DNA from: Candidatus Brennerbacteria bacterium RIFOXYC1_FULL_41_11
GTDB lineage: Bacteria; Patescibacteriota; Minisyncoccia; UBA6257; Brennerbacteraceae
Reading direction: 5' to 3'
DNA: 35,203 bases
Assembly: GCA_001817215.1 (NCBI GenBank)
Contig: MHHX01000010.1
Span: 8,772-43,974 of the forward strand
Part shown: in pieces, positions 16,620 to 23,373 of the stretch
How positions within the stretch are numbered: position 1 is the stretch's first letter
How the letters are laid out: every line of letters starts with the position of its first letter
Program-made: the position numbers and the translations under genes
The notes under the pieces: generated by a model
What the model saw: the letters and a program-made list of their open reading frames with translations, nothing else
The model's database searches: none
Told to the model about the DNA's origin: nothing

Positions 16620-16832
16620 TCATGTTTTTCTGCCCGGCGGCAGAAGCTGTGGAAATGCCGTCAGGATTGCGCCGAAACAAAGGCTGAACAACAATGAGAC
16701 AAAGAAGAGAATCAGACCGATGAACGATAATTCTCCGCTTTGTTTCGCGTAGCCAATGCTGCCGACAACGATGCTGGCAATGAATCCAAGTGCCAGCAAG
16801 CAAGTGACGGCATAGAGGGAAACCCGTTTCAT
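16620..16832 (-). CDS. Small two-helix membrane protein
   Basis: A 70-residue protein with helices at about residues 4-28 and 34-58 and a Pro/Lys tail (PPGRKT). The ATG at 16832 is chosen because AAAGGAG lies 6 nt upstream; an in-frame TTG two codons earlier is unlikely. It is divergent from recA. It resembles the other small accessory membrane proteins here in its ribosome site and two-helix plan. No family recognised. Confidence 0.55.
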   Translation of the reverse strand: MKRVSLYAVTCLLALGFIASIVVGSIGYAKQSGELSFIGLILFFVSLLFSLCFGAILTAFPQLLPPGRKT

Positions 16833-16887
16833 GATCAACTCCTTTCTGTAGGCTGGAATTTTAACATGGATTTTTATGGTTTTAAAG

Positions 16888-16920
16888 TTTGCTATAATGA
16901 TTAGTCATTAACCACTAATC
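16888..16920 (+). promoter_or_regulatory. recA promoter with inverted repeat at the start site
   Basis: Extended -10 box TTTGCTATAAT (TATAAT 16893-16898). Immediately after it comes GATTAGT-CATTAACC-ACTAATC (16899-16920), an inverted repeat with 7-bp arms spanning the expected transcription start. This position suits a repressor operator, possibly the local counterpart of a damage-response box. It does not match the E. coli (CTGT-N8-ACAG) or Gram-positive (GAAC-N4-GTTC) LexA boxes. Confidence 0.5.
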
Positions 16921-16930
16921 AAATAAATTT

Positions 16931-17992
16931 ATGCCAAAAGCAAAAAGCGCGAAACCGTTGTCAGAACAAAAAGATACCAAGTCAAAGGCCCTAGACGAAC
17001 TGATCAAGGACATCCAGTCACGCTATGGCGACGGTGCGATTATGAAGCTGGGAGAGGTTGGCAGGGTTGATGTTGATGCCATTCCGACCGGCTCTGTGTC
17101 ACTAGACATTGCCTTGGGTGTCGGTGGCGTGCCACAAGGAAGAATCATTGAGGTTTTCGGTCCTGAATCGTCAGGAAAAACAACTCTTGCCCTGCATATT
17201 GTTTCTCAGGCTCAGAAACGAGGCGGCAAAGCCGCTTTTGTTGATGCCGAGCACGCGCTTGACCCTGAATATGCGAAGAAAATCGGGGTTAAGATCAACG
17301 ACCTTCTGATCTCTCAACCGGACACGGGCGAACAAGCATTGGAAATTGTTGAGTCTTTAGTTAAGACTGGTGCCCTTGAGGTTGTTGTTGTTGACTCCGT
17401 GGCGGCGTTAACGCCGCAAGCGGAGATTGAAGGCGATATGGGAGCGCAGTTTATTGGCCTGCAAGCGAGATTGATGTCTCATGCTTTAAGAAAGTTGACA
17501 GCGATTGTCGCCAAGACAAAGACCACAATCGTTTTTATCAATCAAATCAGGATGCAGATTGGTACTTACGGTAATCCGGAAACAACTCCCGGCGGCAAGG
17601 CCTTGAAGTTCTATTCGTCGGTTAGGATTGAGGTTAGGCGTTCCGCTCAATTGAAAAAAGGCGATGAGATTGTCGGCAACAAGGTGAAAGCCAAGGTGGT
17701 TAAGAACAAGGTTGCGCCACCTTTTAAAACCGCAGAGTTCGACATTATGTATAACGAAGGTATTTCTTATGAAGCAGATTTGATTAATACGGGCGTGAAG
17801 TTTGGTATTTTGAGTCGCGCTGGCGCAAGCTATTCTTTTGATGGTCAGAAACTTGGAGTTGGCATTGAAGCTTCGAAGGCTTATCTTCGGGAGAACCCGA
17901 ATGTTGCTAAAGTTATCGTAAAAAAACTGATGGAGCCAGGGGCTCGGGCTCGTCAAGTTGAAGCAGAAACCGATCTGGCCGACGAGGCGTAA
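16931..17992 (+). CDS. recA: Recombinase RecA
   Basis: A 353-residue RecA, the usual length. It forms filaments on single-stranded DNA for strand exchange and the damage response. Walker A is GPESSGKT (77-84). Also present are [16 protein letters not shown], the [10 protein letters not shown] Walker B region, loop L1 ([19 protein letters not shown]) and loop L2 ([17 protein letters not shown]). L2 appears one residue shorter than in E. coli. The N-terminus is Lys-rich and the C-terminus acidic. No Shine-Dalgarno site; promoter and a possible operator lie just upstream. Confidence 0.97.
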   Translation: MPKAKSAKPLSEQKDTKSKALDELIKDIQSRYGDGAIMKLGEVGRVDVDAIPTGSVSLDIALGVGGVPQGRIIEVFGPESSGKTTLALHIVSQAQKRGGKAAFVDAEHALDPEYAKKIGVKINDLLISQPDTGEQALEIVESLVKTGALEVVVVDSVAALTPQAEIEGDMGAQFIGLQARLMSHALRKLTAIVAKTKTTIVFINQIRMQIGTYGNPETTPGGKALKFYSSVRIEVRRSAQLKKGDEIVGNKVKAKVVKNKVAPPFKTAEFDIMYNEGISYEADLINTGVKFGILSRAGASYSFDGQKLGVGIEASKAYLRENPNVAKVIVKKLMEPGARARQVEAETDLADEA

Positions 17993-18007
17993 AATCTGTA
18001 CTATCTG

Positions 18008-18036
18008 TTGTAAAATAGCAGTTTTCATGCTAAAAT
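18008..18036 (+). promoter_or_regulatory. Promoter of the rpsF-ssb-rpsR operon
   Basis: TTGTAA (18008-18013), 17-nt spacer, TGC-TAAAAT (-10 at 18031-18036). Only 9 nt separate the -10 box from the rpsF ATG, so the mRNA is leaderless or nearly so. Confidence 0.6.
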
Positions 18037-18045
18037 TCGCAGATT

Positions 18046-18498
18046 ATGGAAGAAAAGAAACTTTACGAAATTTGTTTTTGGCTCAAAGACAAAGGTGACG
18101 ATACCTTGCCCAAAGAAGACCTACAGAAAATTACTCAGGCAATAATCAATGCTGGCGGTTCTGTTATTTCAGAAAAATCTTTGGAAAAACGCAATCTTGC
18201 TTATCCCATAAAAAAGCAGAAGGTTGGCTTTTGGGGTGAAATCCAGTTTTCCGGAGAGCCTTCGATCTTGGAAGCTATCAGAAAGGTTCTTCAGTATGAC
18301 AACGAGATTTTGAGAAAAATGGTTTTTGAGGTGAAAAAGTCAAAGAAAATAAAGAAAGCGCGGATAGCTGTCGGAGCGAGAGCTTCCAGGAAATCAGAAC
18401 CAACAACGCTCGAACCATCAAAGAAGGGAGAAAAACCCCAGGTCTCTGAAGAGGCCTTAGATACTAAATTAAAAGAAATTTTAGGCGATGAATCTTAA
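18046..18498 (+). CDS. rpsF: Small ribosomal subunit protein bS6
   Basis: A 150-residue bS6. The core (about 1-100) shows the family pattern: YEICFWLKD, a middle helix, then RNLAYPIKKQKVGFWGEIQF and VLQYDNEILRKMVFEVKK. A Lys/Glu/Pro-rich tail of about 50 residues follows, longer than in E. coli. It binds the 30S platform next to bS18. First gene of rpsF-ssb-rpsR, a widely conserved bacterial order; it overlaps ssb by 11 nt. No Shine-Dalgarno site. Confidence 0.93.
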   Translation: MEEKKLYEICFWLKDKGDDTLPKEDLQKITQAIINAGGSVISEKSLEKRNLAYPIKKQKVGFWGEIQFSGEPSILEAIRKVLQYDNEILRKMVFEVKKSKKIKKARIAVGARASRKSEPTTLEPSKKGEKPQVSEEALDTKLKEILGDES

Positions 18499-18946
18499 TA
18501 AAGTTTTTTTGATCGGCAGAGTGGTAAAAGATATTGAACTGAGAGTGACGCCACAAGGGCAATCAGTGGCAAGTTTTCCTCTGGCGACAAACAGGGTTTG
18601 GAATGACAAAATGGGTCAGAAGCAGGAAGAAACTGAGTTTCATAATGTTGTTGTTTGGGGCAGACAAGCAGAAACCTGTAAACAATACGTTCAAAAAGGA
18701 AAACTTTTAATGATTGAGGGCAGGATCAAAACACGGTCTTGGGATGCACCAACCGGCGAAAGAAAGTATCGGACTGAAGTTATTGCTGATCGAGTTCAGT
18801 TCGGGCCGAAATCTGGCGACCAGGAACAGTTTTCGAGACCACAAGGAAAATCTGATTATTCACAGGACGCGCCGTTGCAAGAAGATGTGCCGATTTTGGA
18901 TATTGCTGATGAAACCGTTCCGACAGGAGAAGACCTGCCTTTTTAG
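18488..18946 (+). CDS. ssb: Single-stranded DNA-binding protein
   Basis: A 152-residue protein with an N-terminal OB fold (LNKVFLIGRVVKDIELRVTPQG ... FHNVVVWGRQAETCKQYVQKG ... YRTEVIADRVQF; about 1-105). A disordered, Gln/Ser-rich linker leads to the acidic tip GEDLPF, which recruits repair and replication partners in other bacteria. Sandwiched between rpsF and rpsR as usual, with translational overlap with rpsF. Confidence 0.95.
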   Translation: MNLNKVFLIGRVVKDIELRVTPQGQSVASFPLATNRVWNDKMGQKQEETEFHNVVVWGRQAETCKQYVQKGKLLMIEGRIKTRSWDAPTGERKYRTEVIADRVQFGPKSGDQEQFSRPQGKSDYSQDAPLQEDVPILDIADETVPTGEDLPF

Positions 18947-18973
18947 ATTTATTTTTTAATGATTAGCAACTAG

Positions 18974-19183
18974 ATGATCAAAAACTATAACAAGCAGTGC
19001 CATTTTTGTGGAAAACCAGATCCAAACTGGAAAGACGCTGAGACCTTGCGTAAATTTTTGGCAGTATCAATGAAAATCAAAACCAGATCCAAAACTGGTC
19101 TTTGTTCGAAACACCAGAGAGATCTGGCTCAAGCAGTGAAAAGAGCCAAACAAATGGCCCTGATCCCGTATTTATCATATTGA
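18974..19183 (+). CDS. rpsR: Small ribosomal subunit protein bS18
   Basis: A 69-residue bS18. CHFCG near the N-terminus and GLCSKHQR later give four possible zinc ligands (C-x2-C and C-x2-H), the zinc-binding form of the protein. The conserved helix QRDLAQAVKRAKQMALIPY closes it. Last gene of the operon, 27 nt after ssb; a perfect palindromic terminator follows at 19234. No Shine-Dalgarno site. Confidence 0.93.
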   Translation: MIKNYNKQCHFCGKPDPNWKDAETLRKFLAVSMKIKTRSKTGLCSKHQRDLAQAVKRAKQMALIPYLSY

Positions 19184-19233
19184 AGTTCTGTTTGGCAAGA
19201 AATACAAACATTTTATTGGAACGCGAAAAGGAA

Positions 19234-19261
19234 TCAAAAAGAGCCGTACGGCTCTTTTTGA
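19234..19261. terminator. Terminator of the rpsF operon, perfect 28-bp palindrome
   Basis: The 28 bases equal their own reverse complement (core AAAGAGCCGTACGGCTCTTT) with T/A runs at both ends, so it can work in either direction. Confidence 0.85.
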
Positions 19262-19351
19262 TTTAGATCTTCAATATTTTTTTACTTGGATTGGTCACAA
19301 TCCATCTTGTGCTTGACATAGATGAGCTTGGATGTAAGGTATTTATAACAT

Positions 19352-19380
19352 AAAAACAGCTACTCCAAAAGCTGTTTTTT
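19352..19380. terminator. Terminator downstream of tRNA-Asp
   Basis: Stem AAAACAGCT / AGCTGTTTT around an 8-nt loop, T-runs on both strands. It lies about 130 nt beyond the tRNA-Asp 3' end on the minus strand. Confidence 0.65.
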
Positions 19381-19397
19381 GAACTGTGTTTTTGTTT

Positions 19398-19422
19398 AGC
19401 TTGTCGAACTGCGCGGGTGACC
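19398..19422. repeat. 25-bp direct repeat containing a copy of the tRNA-Asp 3' end, copy 1
   Basis: Identical to 19496-19520. On the minus strand it reads GGTCACCCGC (the last bases of tRNA-Asp) then GCAGTTCGACAAGCT. The TTCGACAAGCT part belongs to a short repeat seen elsewhere in the window. The bases just after it (cttcgattatactcagggcga) look like the usual partner half of that repeat. Confidence 0.6.
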
Positions 19423-19495
19423 CTTCGATTATACTCAGGGCGAGATGTGCCAATATATTCAGGAATAAACTTAATCTCTTTCATTGCTAGCAGTG

Positions 19496-19520
19496 AGCTT
19501 GTCGAACTGCGCGGGTGACC
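19496..19520. repeat. 25-bp direct repeat at the 3' end of tRNA-Asp, copy 2
   Basis: The copy attached to the intact tRNA-Asp; it spans the final 10-11 bases of the tRNA and its 3' flank. The spacing of 98 bp between copies suggests a local duplication or a slipped/inserted element at the tRNA end. Confidence 0.6.
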
Positions 19521-19585
19521 AGATTTGAACTGGCGATCTCCTCCGTGACAGGGAGGCGCTTTAAACCGGGCTAAGCTACACCCGC
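19510..19585 (-). tRNA. tRNA-Asp (GTC)
   Basis: A full cloverleaf on the minus strand: acceptor GCGGGTG/CACCCGC, D stem GCTT/AAGC, anticodon stem CCTCC/GGAGG with loop CTGTCAC (anticodon GTC), T stem GCCAG/CTGGT with loop TTCAAAT. The discriminator base is G, as expected for Asp. CCA is not encoded. Confidence 0.95.
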
Positions 19586-19645
19586 AGGCAATAAAGATTT
19601 TAGCTTAAAAACTTTATTTTTGCCACTCCTGGCGGTTAAATTTAA

Positions 19646-19651
19646 TATAAT
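19646..19651 (+). promoter_or_regulatory. -10 box of the DUF167 gene
   Basis: TATAAT ends 5 nt before the ATG, so transcription should start at or next to the start codon (leaderless). No good -35 box at normal spacing. Confidence 0.5.
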
Positions 19652-19656
19652 AGACA

Positions 19657-19875
19657 ATGCGTTATCAAGTTAAAATAAAATTCAAACAAGATTTCATAGA
19701 TCAAAACAACAAAGATTTGATCATTGGTATAAAGTCGCTGCCGGAAAAAGGTAAAGCCAATCAAGAGTTAATAAAAAAATTGGCAAAGTATTTTAACGTT
19801 GATGTTTCGAAAATAAAGATTATTTCTGGATTGAGTTCAAGAAACAAGGTTGTGGAAATCTTTTCCCACACCTAA
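19657..19875 (+). CDS. DUF167/YggU-family protein
   Basis: A 72-residue protein with the family pattern: beta strand RYQVKIKF, the turn SLPEKGKANQELIKKLAKYF, then KIKIISGLSSRNKVVEI. The family is small and widespread with no settled function. Leaderless start predicted. The stop codon lies inside the terminator at 19861-19898. Confidence 0.85.
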   Translation: MRYQVKIKFKQDFIDQNNKDLIIGIKSLPEKGKANQELIKKLAKYFNVDVSKIKIISGLSSRNKVVEIFSHT

Positions 19876-19898
19876 CTTGGGTGTGGGAAAGTTTTTTT
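19861..19898 (+). terminator. Intrinsic terminator overlapping the DUF167 stop codon
   Basis: An 11-bp stem (TTTCCCACACC / GGTGTGGGAAA), loop containing the stop codon, then a run of seven T residues. Confidence 0.85.
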
Positions 19899-19945
19899 GC
19901 GCCGAACCAACGCCATTCAACCGCCTTCCTCGCAGTTTTTTTCTG

Positions 19946-20200
19946 TTATGTTTTGAACAGATCTTCGTGATGGCCGCCCTGCCTTTGGTGGATTTTGTAG
20001 GCGATGTAGGCGGCCAAAAAGATCGGTCCAAAGATAACAATCAGTTCGAGCACAACCATGGCCAATACCAAGGGTATGGCTTTCGGTCCTTCAACCGGAT
20101 AGTTTTTTATGGAGTCTGGGAGGAAGACGAGGGTAAGGATCATAAATATCACTCCCGAGATCCCCAAAAGTCCTAGCCAGATTTTTGTCAGCGTTTTCAT
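19946..20200 (-). CDS. Small two-helix membrane protein
   Basis: An 84-residue protein with helices at about residues 7-28 and 42-68, a short loop between (LPDSIKNYPVEGPK) and a His/Gln-rich tail (HQRQGGHHED). AAAGGAGG lies 5 nt before the ATG and a TATAAT sits about 20 nt upstream, right after the tRNA gene. One of the small accessory membrane proteins with strong ribosome sites. No family recognised. Confidence 0.6.
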   Translation of the reverse strand: MKTLTKIWLGLLGISGVIFMILTLVFLPDSIKNYPVEGPKAIPLVLAMVVLELIVIFGPIFLAAYIAYKIHQRQGGHHEDLFKT

Positions 20201-20235
20201 GAACGCCTCCTTTCAGCTTTATTATACAGGTTTTG

Positions 20236-20309
20236 TGTCAGGGGGGAGGCTCGAACTCCCGACCTCGGCGTTATGAGTGCCGCGCTCTAACCAGCTGAGC
20301 TACCCTGAC
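20236..20309 (-). tRNA. tRNA with CAT anticodon (elongator Met, or Ile2)
   Basis: Minus-strand cloverleaf: acceptor GTCAGGG/CCCTGAC, D stem GCTC/GAGC, anticodon stem CGGCA/CGCCG with loop CTCATAA, T stem GGGAG/CTCCC with loop TTCGAGC, discriminator A. CCA is not encoded. The last anticodon-stem pair is an A-C mismatch. It lacks the initiator features (unpaired first pair, GGG/CCC anticodon stem). Met versus lysidine-modified Ile2 cannot be settled by eye. Confidence 0.9.
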
Positions 20310-20356
20310 TTTTTTTGAATGTTTTTATTCTATCAAAAACGTTGCTTGCGAGCAAT

Positions 20357-21658
20357 TTATTCTTTTTCCAACGCAGCTTGGTTGTAGACGTTGCTTGGAT
20401 TCCACAAATACCAGCCTGCTTGTGGTGAGCTTGTCGAACCATTGTCATAAACAGCCTGGATTTGTTTTCTGATCATCTCCGGCGTGTAGACGGCGCCTAA
20501 GTCAAAAACTTGGAGCCATGGCCTTAGTTCTGCCAAGCCAGTATTTTGTGGAAGTTTTTCTATTTTAATGTGCGGTATCAAAGCAGTTGAGCTTGCCGTT
20601 GTCAGGTTTGTATTTAAAGCCTGGTGGAGAGTTGCCCGTCTGGCAGTAGCTTTTTTCATGGAGTAGTCAATAATTTCGTAAGGATATAAAGCCGGATTTT
20701 TATAACCGATAAAGCCCGGAGCGTAGTGAGACGGATAGACCATTGGCGACAAATAATCAAAATATGGCAGAGCATACTCGAGAATCTGGCCGATATTCAT
20801 ATCTGAGAGGTCAAAGCAGCTTTGTCCAAAAAGATCAGCCGAGGTTTTGATCCCCAGATCACGCGTGTTTGCTTTGAAATATTCGAAAAATTCTCTGATT
20901 TGTTCAGGCTTTGTTTTTTGTGATTGGTCGAAAAACGGGTAGTTTGTTTGGCCGATGGCCCCGTCGGAAGGGAAGCGAATGTAGTCAAGATTTATCTCAT
21001 CAACTCCGAGTCTTGCGGCCTCTTTGACCACGGCAATGTTGTAGTCCCAGACGTATTTTGATCCGGGATCGACCCAAGCTAATTTCTTGTTATCTCGCCA
21101 GATATTTCCAGTCGAGCTATTTTTTATTGCATACTCTGGTTTGTTTTCGGCCAGATAAAGGTCTTGAAAAACTGCCAGTCTGGCAATGACATAGATTTTT
21201 TCTTGGTGAAGCGTCTTTATTAAATCAGCGAGGTTTTTTATTCTTGGTTCTTCTGAACTAATCTCCTTGATTAATGTGTTTTGAGTTTCAAAGAAAACTC
21301 TGCCGGTGTAGTCTTTAATATCAATGACGACTCCGTTTATTTCCGTATTTTTCGCTAGATTGATTATTTCGTTAATCCTTTTGGGGTTTGAAGCTGACCA
21401 GGCGGTTAAATAAATGCCCTTGACTGTTTTCGGAGCCGGGTCGAGTTGTAAATGAATCGGTGAAGGAGAAGGTTTGATAATTGAGACAATGTTAGAGACA
21501 ACGTCACTTGAGACGACAAAGTCGTTTTTCAGACTCAACAAGCCGGAAAAAACAATTGTGGCGCAAATCCAGATAAAAAATTTGTTTTCGAGAATTTTCT
21601 CCGGGGCGCCTTCCCGATCTTTTTTTTCTGAACTTTCCGGGTTGTTCTTTTTTTCCAT
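20357..21658 (-). CDS. DUF4015 family, putative glycoside hydrolase
   Basis: A 433-residue protein: polar N-terminus, one membrane helix (about 27-43), short linker, then a TIM-barrel-like domain (about 75-400). Family-like stretches are KGIYLTAWSASNPKRI, INGVVIDIKDYTGRV, EINLDYIRFPSDG and YFDYLSPMVYPSHYAPGF. Acidic residues in DIKD and NLDYIRFP are likely at the active-site rim. Probably acts on an outer glycan; the substrate is unknown. Near the C-terminus a repeat (20425-20440) encodes NGSTSSP, probably an insertion. It starts 9 nt after the transpeptidase gene on the same strand, so the two are co-transcribed. Confidence 0.85.
   Translation of the reverse strand: MEKKNNPESSEKKDREGAPEKILENKFFIWICATIVFSGLLSLKNDFVVSSDVVSNIVSIIKPSPSPIHLQLDPAPKTVKGIYLTAWSASNPKRINEIINLAKNTEINGVVIDIKDYTGRVFFETQNTLIKEISSEEPRIKNLADLIKTLHQEKIYVIARLAVFQDLYLAENKPEYAIKNSSTGNIWRDNKKLAWVDPGSKYVWDYNIAVVKEAARLGVDEINLDYIRFPSDGAIGQTNYPFFDQSQKTKPEQIREFFEYFKANTRDLGIKTSADLFGQSCFDLSDMNIGQILEYALPYFDYLSPMVYPSHYAPGFIGYKNPALYPYEIIDYSMKKATARRATLHQALNTNLTTASSTALIPHIKIEKLPQNTGLAELRPWLQVFDLGAVYTPEMIRKQIQAVYDNGSTSSPQAGWYLWNPSNVYNQAALEKE
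20425..20440. repeat. Short dispersed repeat inside the DUF4015 coding sequence
   Basis: GTGAGCTTGTCGAACC; the AGCTTGTCGAAC core is shared with 19398-19422 and 19496-19520. It lies in frame and encodes part of NGSTSSP. Confidence 0.5.
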
Positions 21659-21667
21659 AAATGATTT

Positions 21668-23047
21668 CTATCGGTAAAGCGCGCTGATTTTCGAGGCGAT
21701 TTCCTCAACATCTTCGTAGCTGCTGTCTGTTCCGAGGACGATAATTACCACTGGTCTTTTTTCCTGGCGGATCTCTATCTCGAAAATTGAGATGATGGTT
21801 TCCTTTGAGGCTTGGGTTAAGCCAATCTTGCCGCCGACAAATTGCTCCCATAAGGGTCTGTTGTTTCGGGGAGCATTGAAATTGGCCAAGTTTCTGAACG
21901 GATTTTCGCCATAGGCAGAATCTTTTATCGTTCCGCTTGAAAGTTTCAAGATGAAGTTTCGATTAAAGTAAAGATATTTGGCCAACGAAAAAAGATCTTT
22001 TGGCGAGCTCGCGGAGACTGGGCTGATGCCGGATGAATCAGCAAAGACGGAATCGTTCATGCCGAGCGACATTGCCTTTTGATTCATTAAGCTGATAAAC
22101 CGTTGCGGTCCGATGAAGTAACTTAGCGCTTGGGCGGCCTCATTTGAAGATTCAGTCATCAATGGGAAAAGTAGATCGTAGGCCTTATAACTTTGGTTGA
22201 TTTTCAGTCTTGGCACTGAGGTCGGAGTGATCATGGCTTGGGTAACAGTGATTTCTTTTTCGAGATTGATGTATTCCGTTGCGATAACGGCAGACATTAA
22301 TTTGGTTAATGAGGCGATTGGCAGAACTGAGTCTGGATTTCGTTCAAAAAAGACAAAGTTATTCTTTAGATCGGCGGCAAGATAGGCAGCGGCCTCAACT
22401 CTCGGGCCTTGAATTTCGTATTTGAAACTATCTTTTTCAAAATCTTTTTCAAAAACCAGTACGGGAACGCCGAGATTGGCAAGGTTAAAGAGCTTTTCGG
22501 CGTCTTCAGTTAAGATTTTGATGCACCCACCGGTATAGGAAAAACTGGTTTCCTGCCCGTCGGGATAATAGGGAATGCCGTGAATAAAAAAATTTCCTTG
22601 AAATTGCATTGAGTATGGCATGTAAACTTGACCAATCGAAGAGAAATGCAGTTTCTCCTTTAATTCAATTTTGTAGATGCCGGCTGGCGTTTCCCACCAG
22701 GATCCTTCTTTACCCTTTCCGATAATCTGGAATTCTTTGGTGGCGTTTCCGGATTGATAAAGGCTGATTTTCATTTCGGAGAGATTGGCTTCAATAAACT
22801 CAGCTTTTTCAGAAATAAGTTTTTTCTTTGTCCGCGCAAAGAAGTTTTCGTCTGACATTTGCGGCAACGAACCATACTCAAGATCAAAGATTTCCCTGCT
22901 TCCGGCGTCGTCCTGAAGCAAGAGCTGGTACTGATAAATTTTGTTTCTGAAGATAAAAAATAAGCCGGCGCTGGAAATACCAAGGACCATAATTATAGCC
23001 GCCGCAACCGGAAAAGAGATCTGTTTTTGAAGAATATTCTTTAACAT
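21668..23047 (-). CDS. Fused L,D-transpeptidase (YkuD) and S11 D,D-carboxypeptidase
   Basis: A 459-residue protein. Membrane anchor at about 13-33; YkuD domain at about 83-200 with His156 (FFIHG) and the catalytic Cys175 in SYTGGCIK; then an S11 penicillin-binding domain at about 217-459. The latter has S-x-x-K at 246-249 (SLTK), S-x-N at 300-302 (SSN) and KIG at 407-409 where KTG is usual. One enzyme form would make 3-3 crosslinks, the other trim pentapeptides to the tetrapeptides the first one uses; a fusion of the two makes chemical sense. Whether the KIG variant is active is open. Followed closely by the DUF4015 gene. A TGC-TATATT box lies about 30 nt upstream. Confidence 0.9.
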   Translation of the reverse strand: MLKNILQKQISFPVAAAIIMVLGISSAGLFFIFRNKIYQYQLLLQDDAGSREIFDLEYGSLPQMSDENFFARTKKKLISEKAEFIEANLSEMKISLYQSGNATKEFQIIGKGKEGSWWETPAGIYKIELKEKLHFSSIGQVYMPYSMQFQGNFFIHGIPYYPDGQETSFSYTGGCIKILTEDAEKLFNLANLGVPVLVFEKDFEKDSFKYEIQGPRVEAAAYLAADLKNNFVFFERNPDSVLPIASLTKLMSAVIATEYINLEKEITVTQAMITPTSVPRLKINQSYKAYDLLFPLMTESSNEAAQALSYFIGPQRFISLMNQKAMSLGMNDSVFADSSGISPVSASSPKDLFSLAKYLYFNRNFILKLSSGTIKDSAYGENPFRNLANFNAPRNNRPLWEQFVGGKIGLTQASKETIISIFEIEIRQEKRPVVIIVLGTDSSYEDVEEIASKISALYR

Positions 23048-23114
23048 TGAATTGTAAAAGACTTGGTATTAATAAATATAGCAAGAAATCATGGAGAGAA
23101 AAACTCTGAGAATG

Positions 23115-23144
23115 AAAAATAGCCAAGTTGCCTTGGCCATTTTT
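23115..23144. terminator. Intrinsic terminator ahead of the transpeptidase gene
   Basis: A 13-bp stem (AAAAATAGCCAAG / CTTGGCCATTTTT, one mismatch) with a 4-nt loop. It lies between the promoter at 23207-23235 and the transpeptidase start, so it can end a small RNA or attenuate a long leader. Confidence 0.7.
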
Positions 23145-23201
23145 CAAACAACAGGAGTTGGTCTTTATTCTTGTAAGAATTCAGGCCTCACTCACTTAAC
23201 A
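23115..23201 (-). ncRNA. Putative small RNA (or attenuated leader), about 85 nt
   Basis: Bounded by a good minus-strand promoter (TTGACT, 17 nt, TATACT) and an intrinsic terminator. It contains TTAAGTGAGTG and ACTCCTGTTG, each perfectly complementary to a segment in the loop of the upstream hairpin RNA (23272-23305). A small internal inverted repeat (ATTCTT/AAGAAT) lies between. No reading frame with a ribosome site. It could instead be the leader of the transpeptidase operon. Confidence 0.5.
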
Positions 23202-23206
23202 GATAC

Positions 23207-23235
23207 AGTATAGCATGTCTTTCTTTAAAAGTCAA
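23207..23235 (-). promoter_or_regulatory. Second minus-strand promoter of the RNA locus
   Basis: On the minus strand TTGACT (23235-23230), 17-nt spacer, TATACT (23212-23207). TGC precedes the -10 box. Confidence 0.65.
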
Positions 23236-23247
23236 GCTTTGATCATG

Positions 23248-23329
23248 TTATTTCCCCGGGTCCCCGCCAAGAGTGTACTCCTGTTGTTAAATTAAGTGAG
23301 TGCTGCTTGGCGGGGGCCGGGAGAAATAA
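23248..23329 (-). ncRNA. Long GC-rich hairpin RNA, putative
   Basis: Arms 23248-23271 and 23306-23329 pair over 24 positions with three mismatches (core CCCCGCCAAG / CTTGGCGGGG), enclosing a 34-nt loop. On the minus strand the loop holds CACTCACTTAA and CAACAGGAGT. It sits just downstream of a minus-strand promoter at 23346-23373. No T-run follows, so it is not a plain terminator. Class unknown. Confidence 0.5.
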
Positions 23330-23345
23330 AACAATCGATATCTTA

Positions 23346-23373
23346 ATTATAAAGAACAGAAACGAATAGTCAA
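23346..23373 (-). promoter_or_regulatory. First minus-strand promoter of the RNA locus
   Basis: On the minus strand TTGACT (23373-23368), 16-nt spacer, TATAAT (23351-23346). Transcription would begin near 23339, just before the long hairpin. Confidence 0.65.

Noticed and set aside
19263-19484. Minus-strand 73-codon open frame between the rpsF operon and tRNA-Asp
   Set aside because: It runs through the terminator hairpin at 19352-19380 and the 25-bp repeat, has no ribosome site and no recognisable product. The N-terminal part faintly resembles a bS18 helix, but that looks like chance.
23248-23329. tmRNA or 6S RNA in the hairpin region
   Set aside because: No tRNA-like ends or tag frame for tmRNA, and the long closed stem with a single large loop does not show the central open bubble of 6S RNA.
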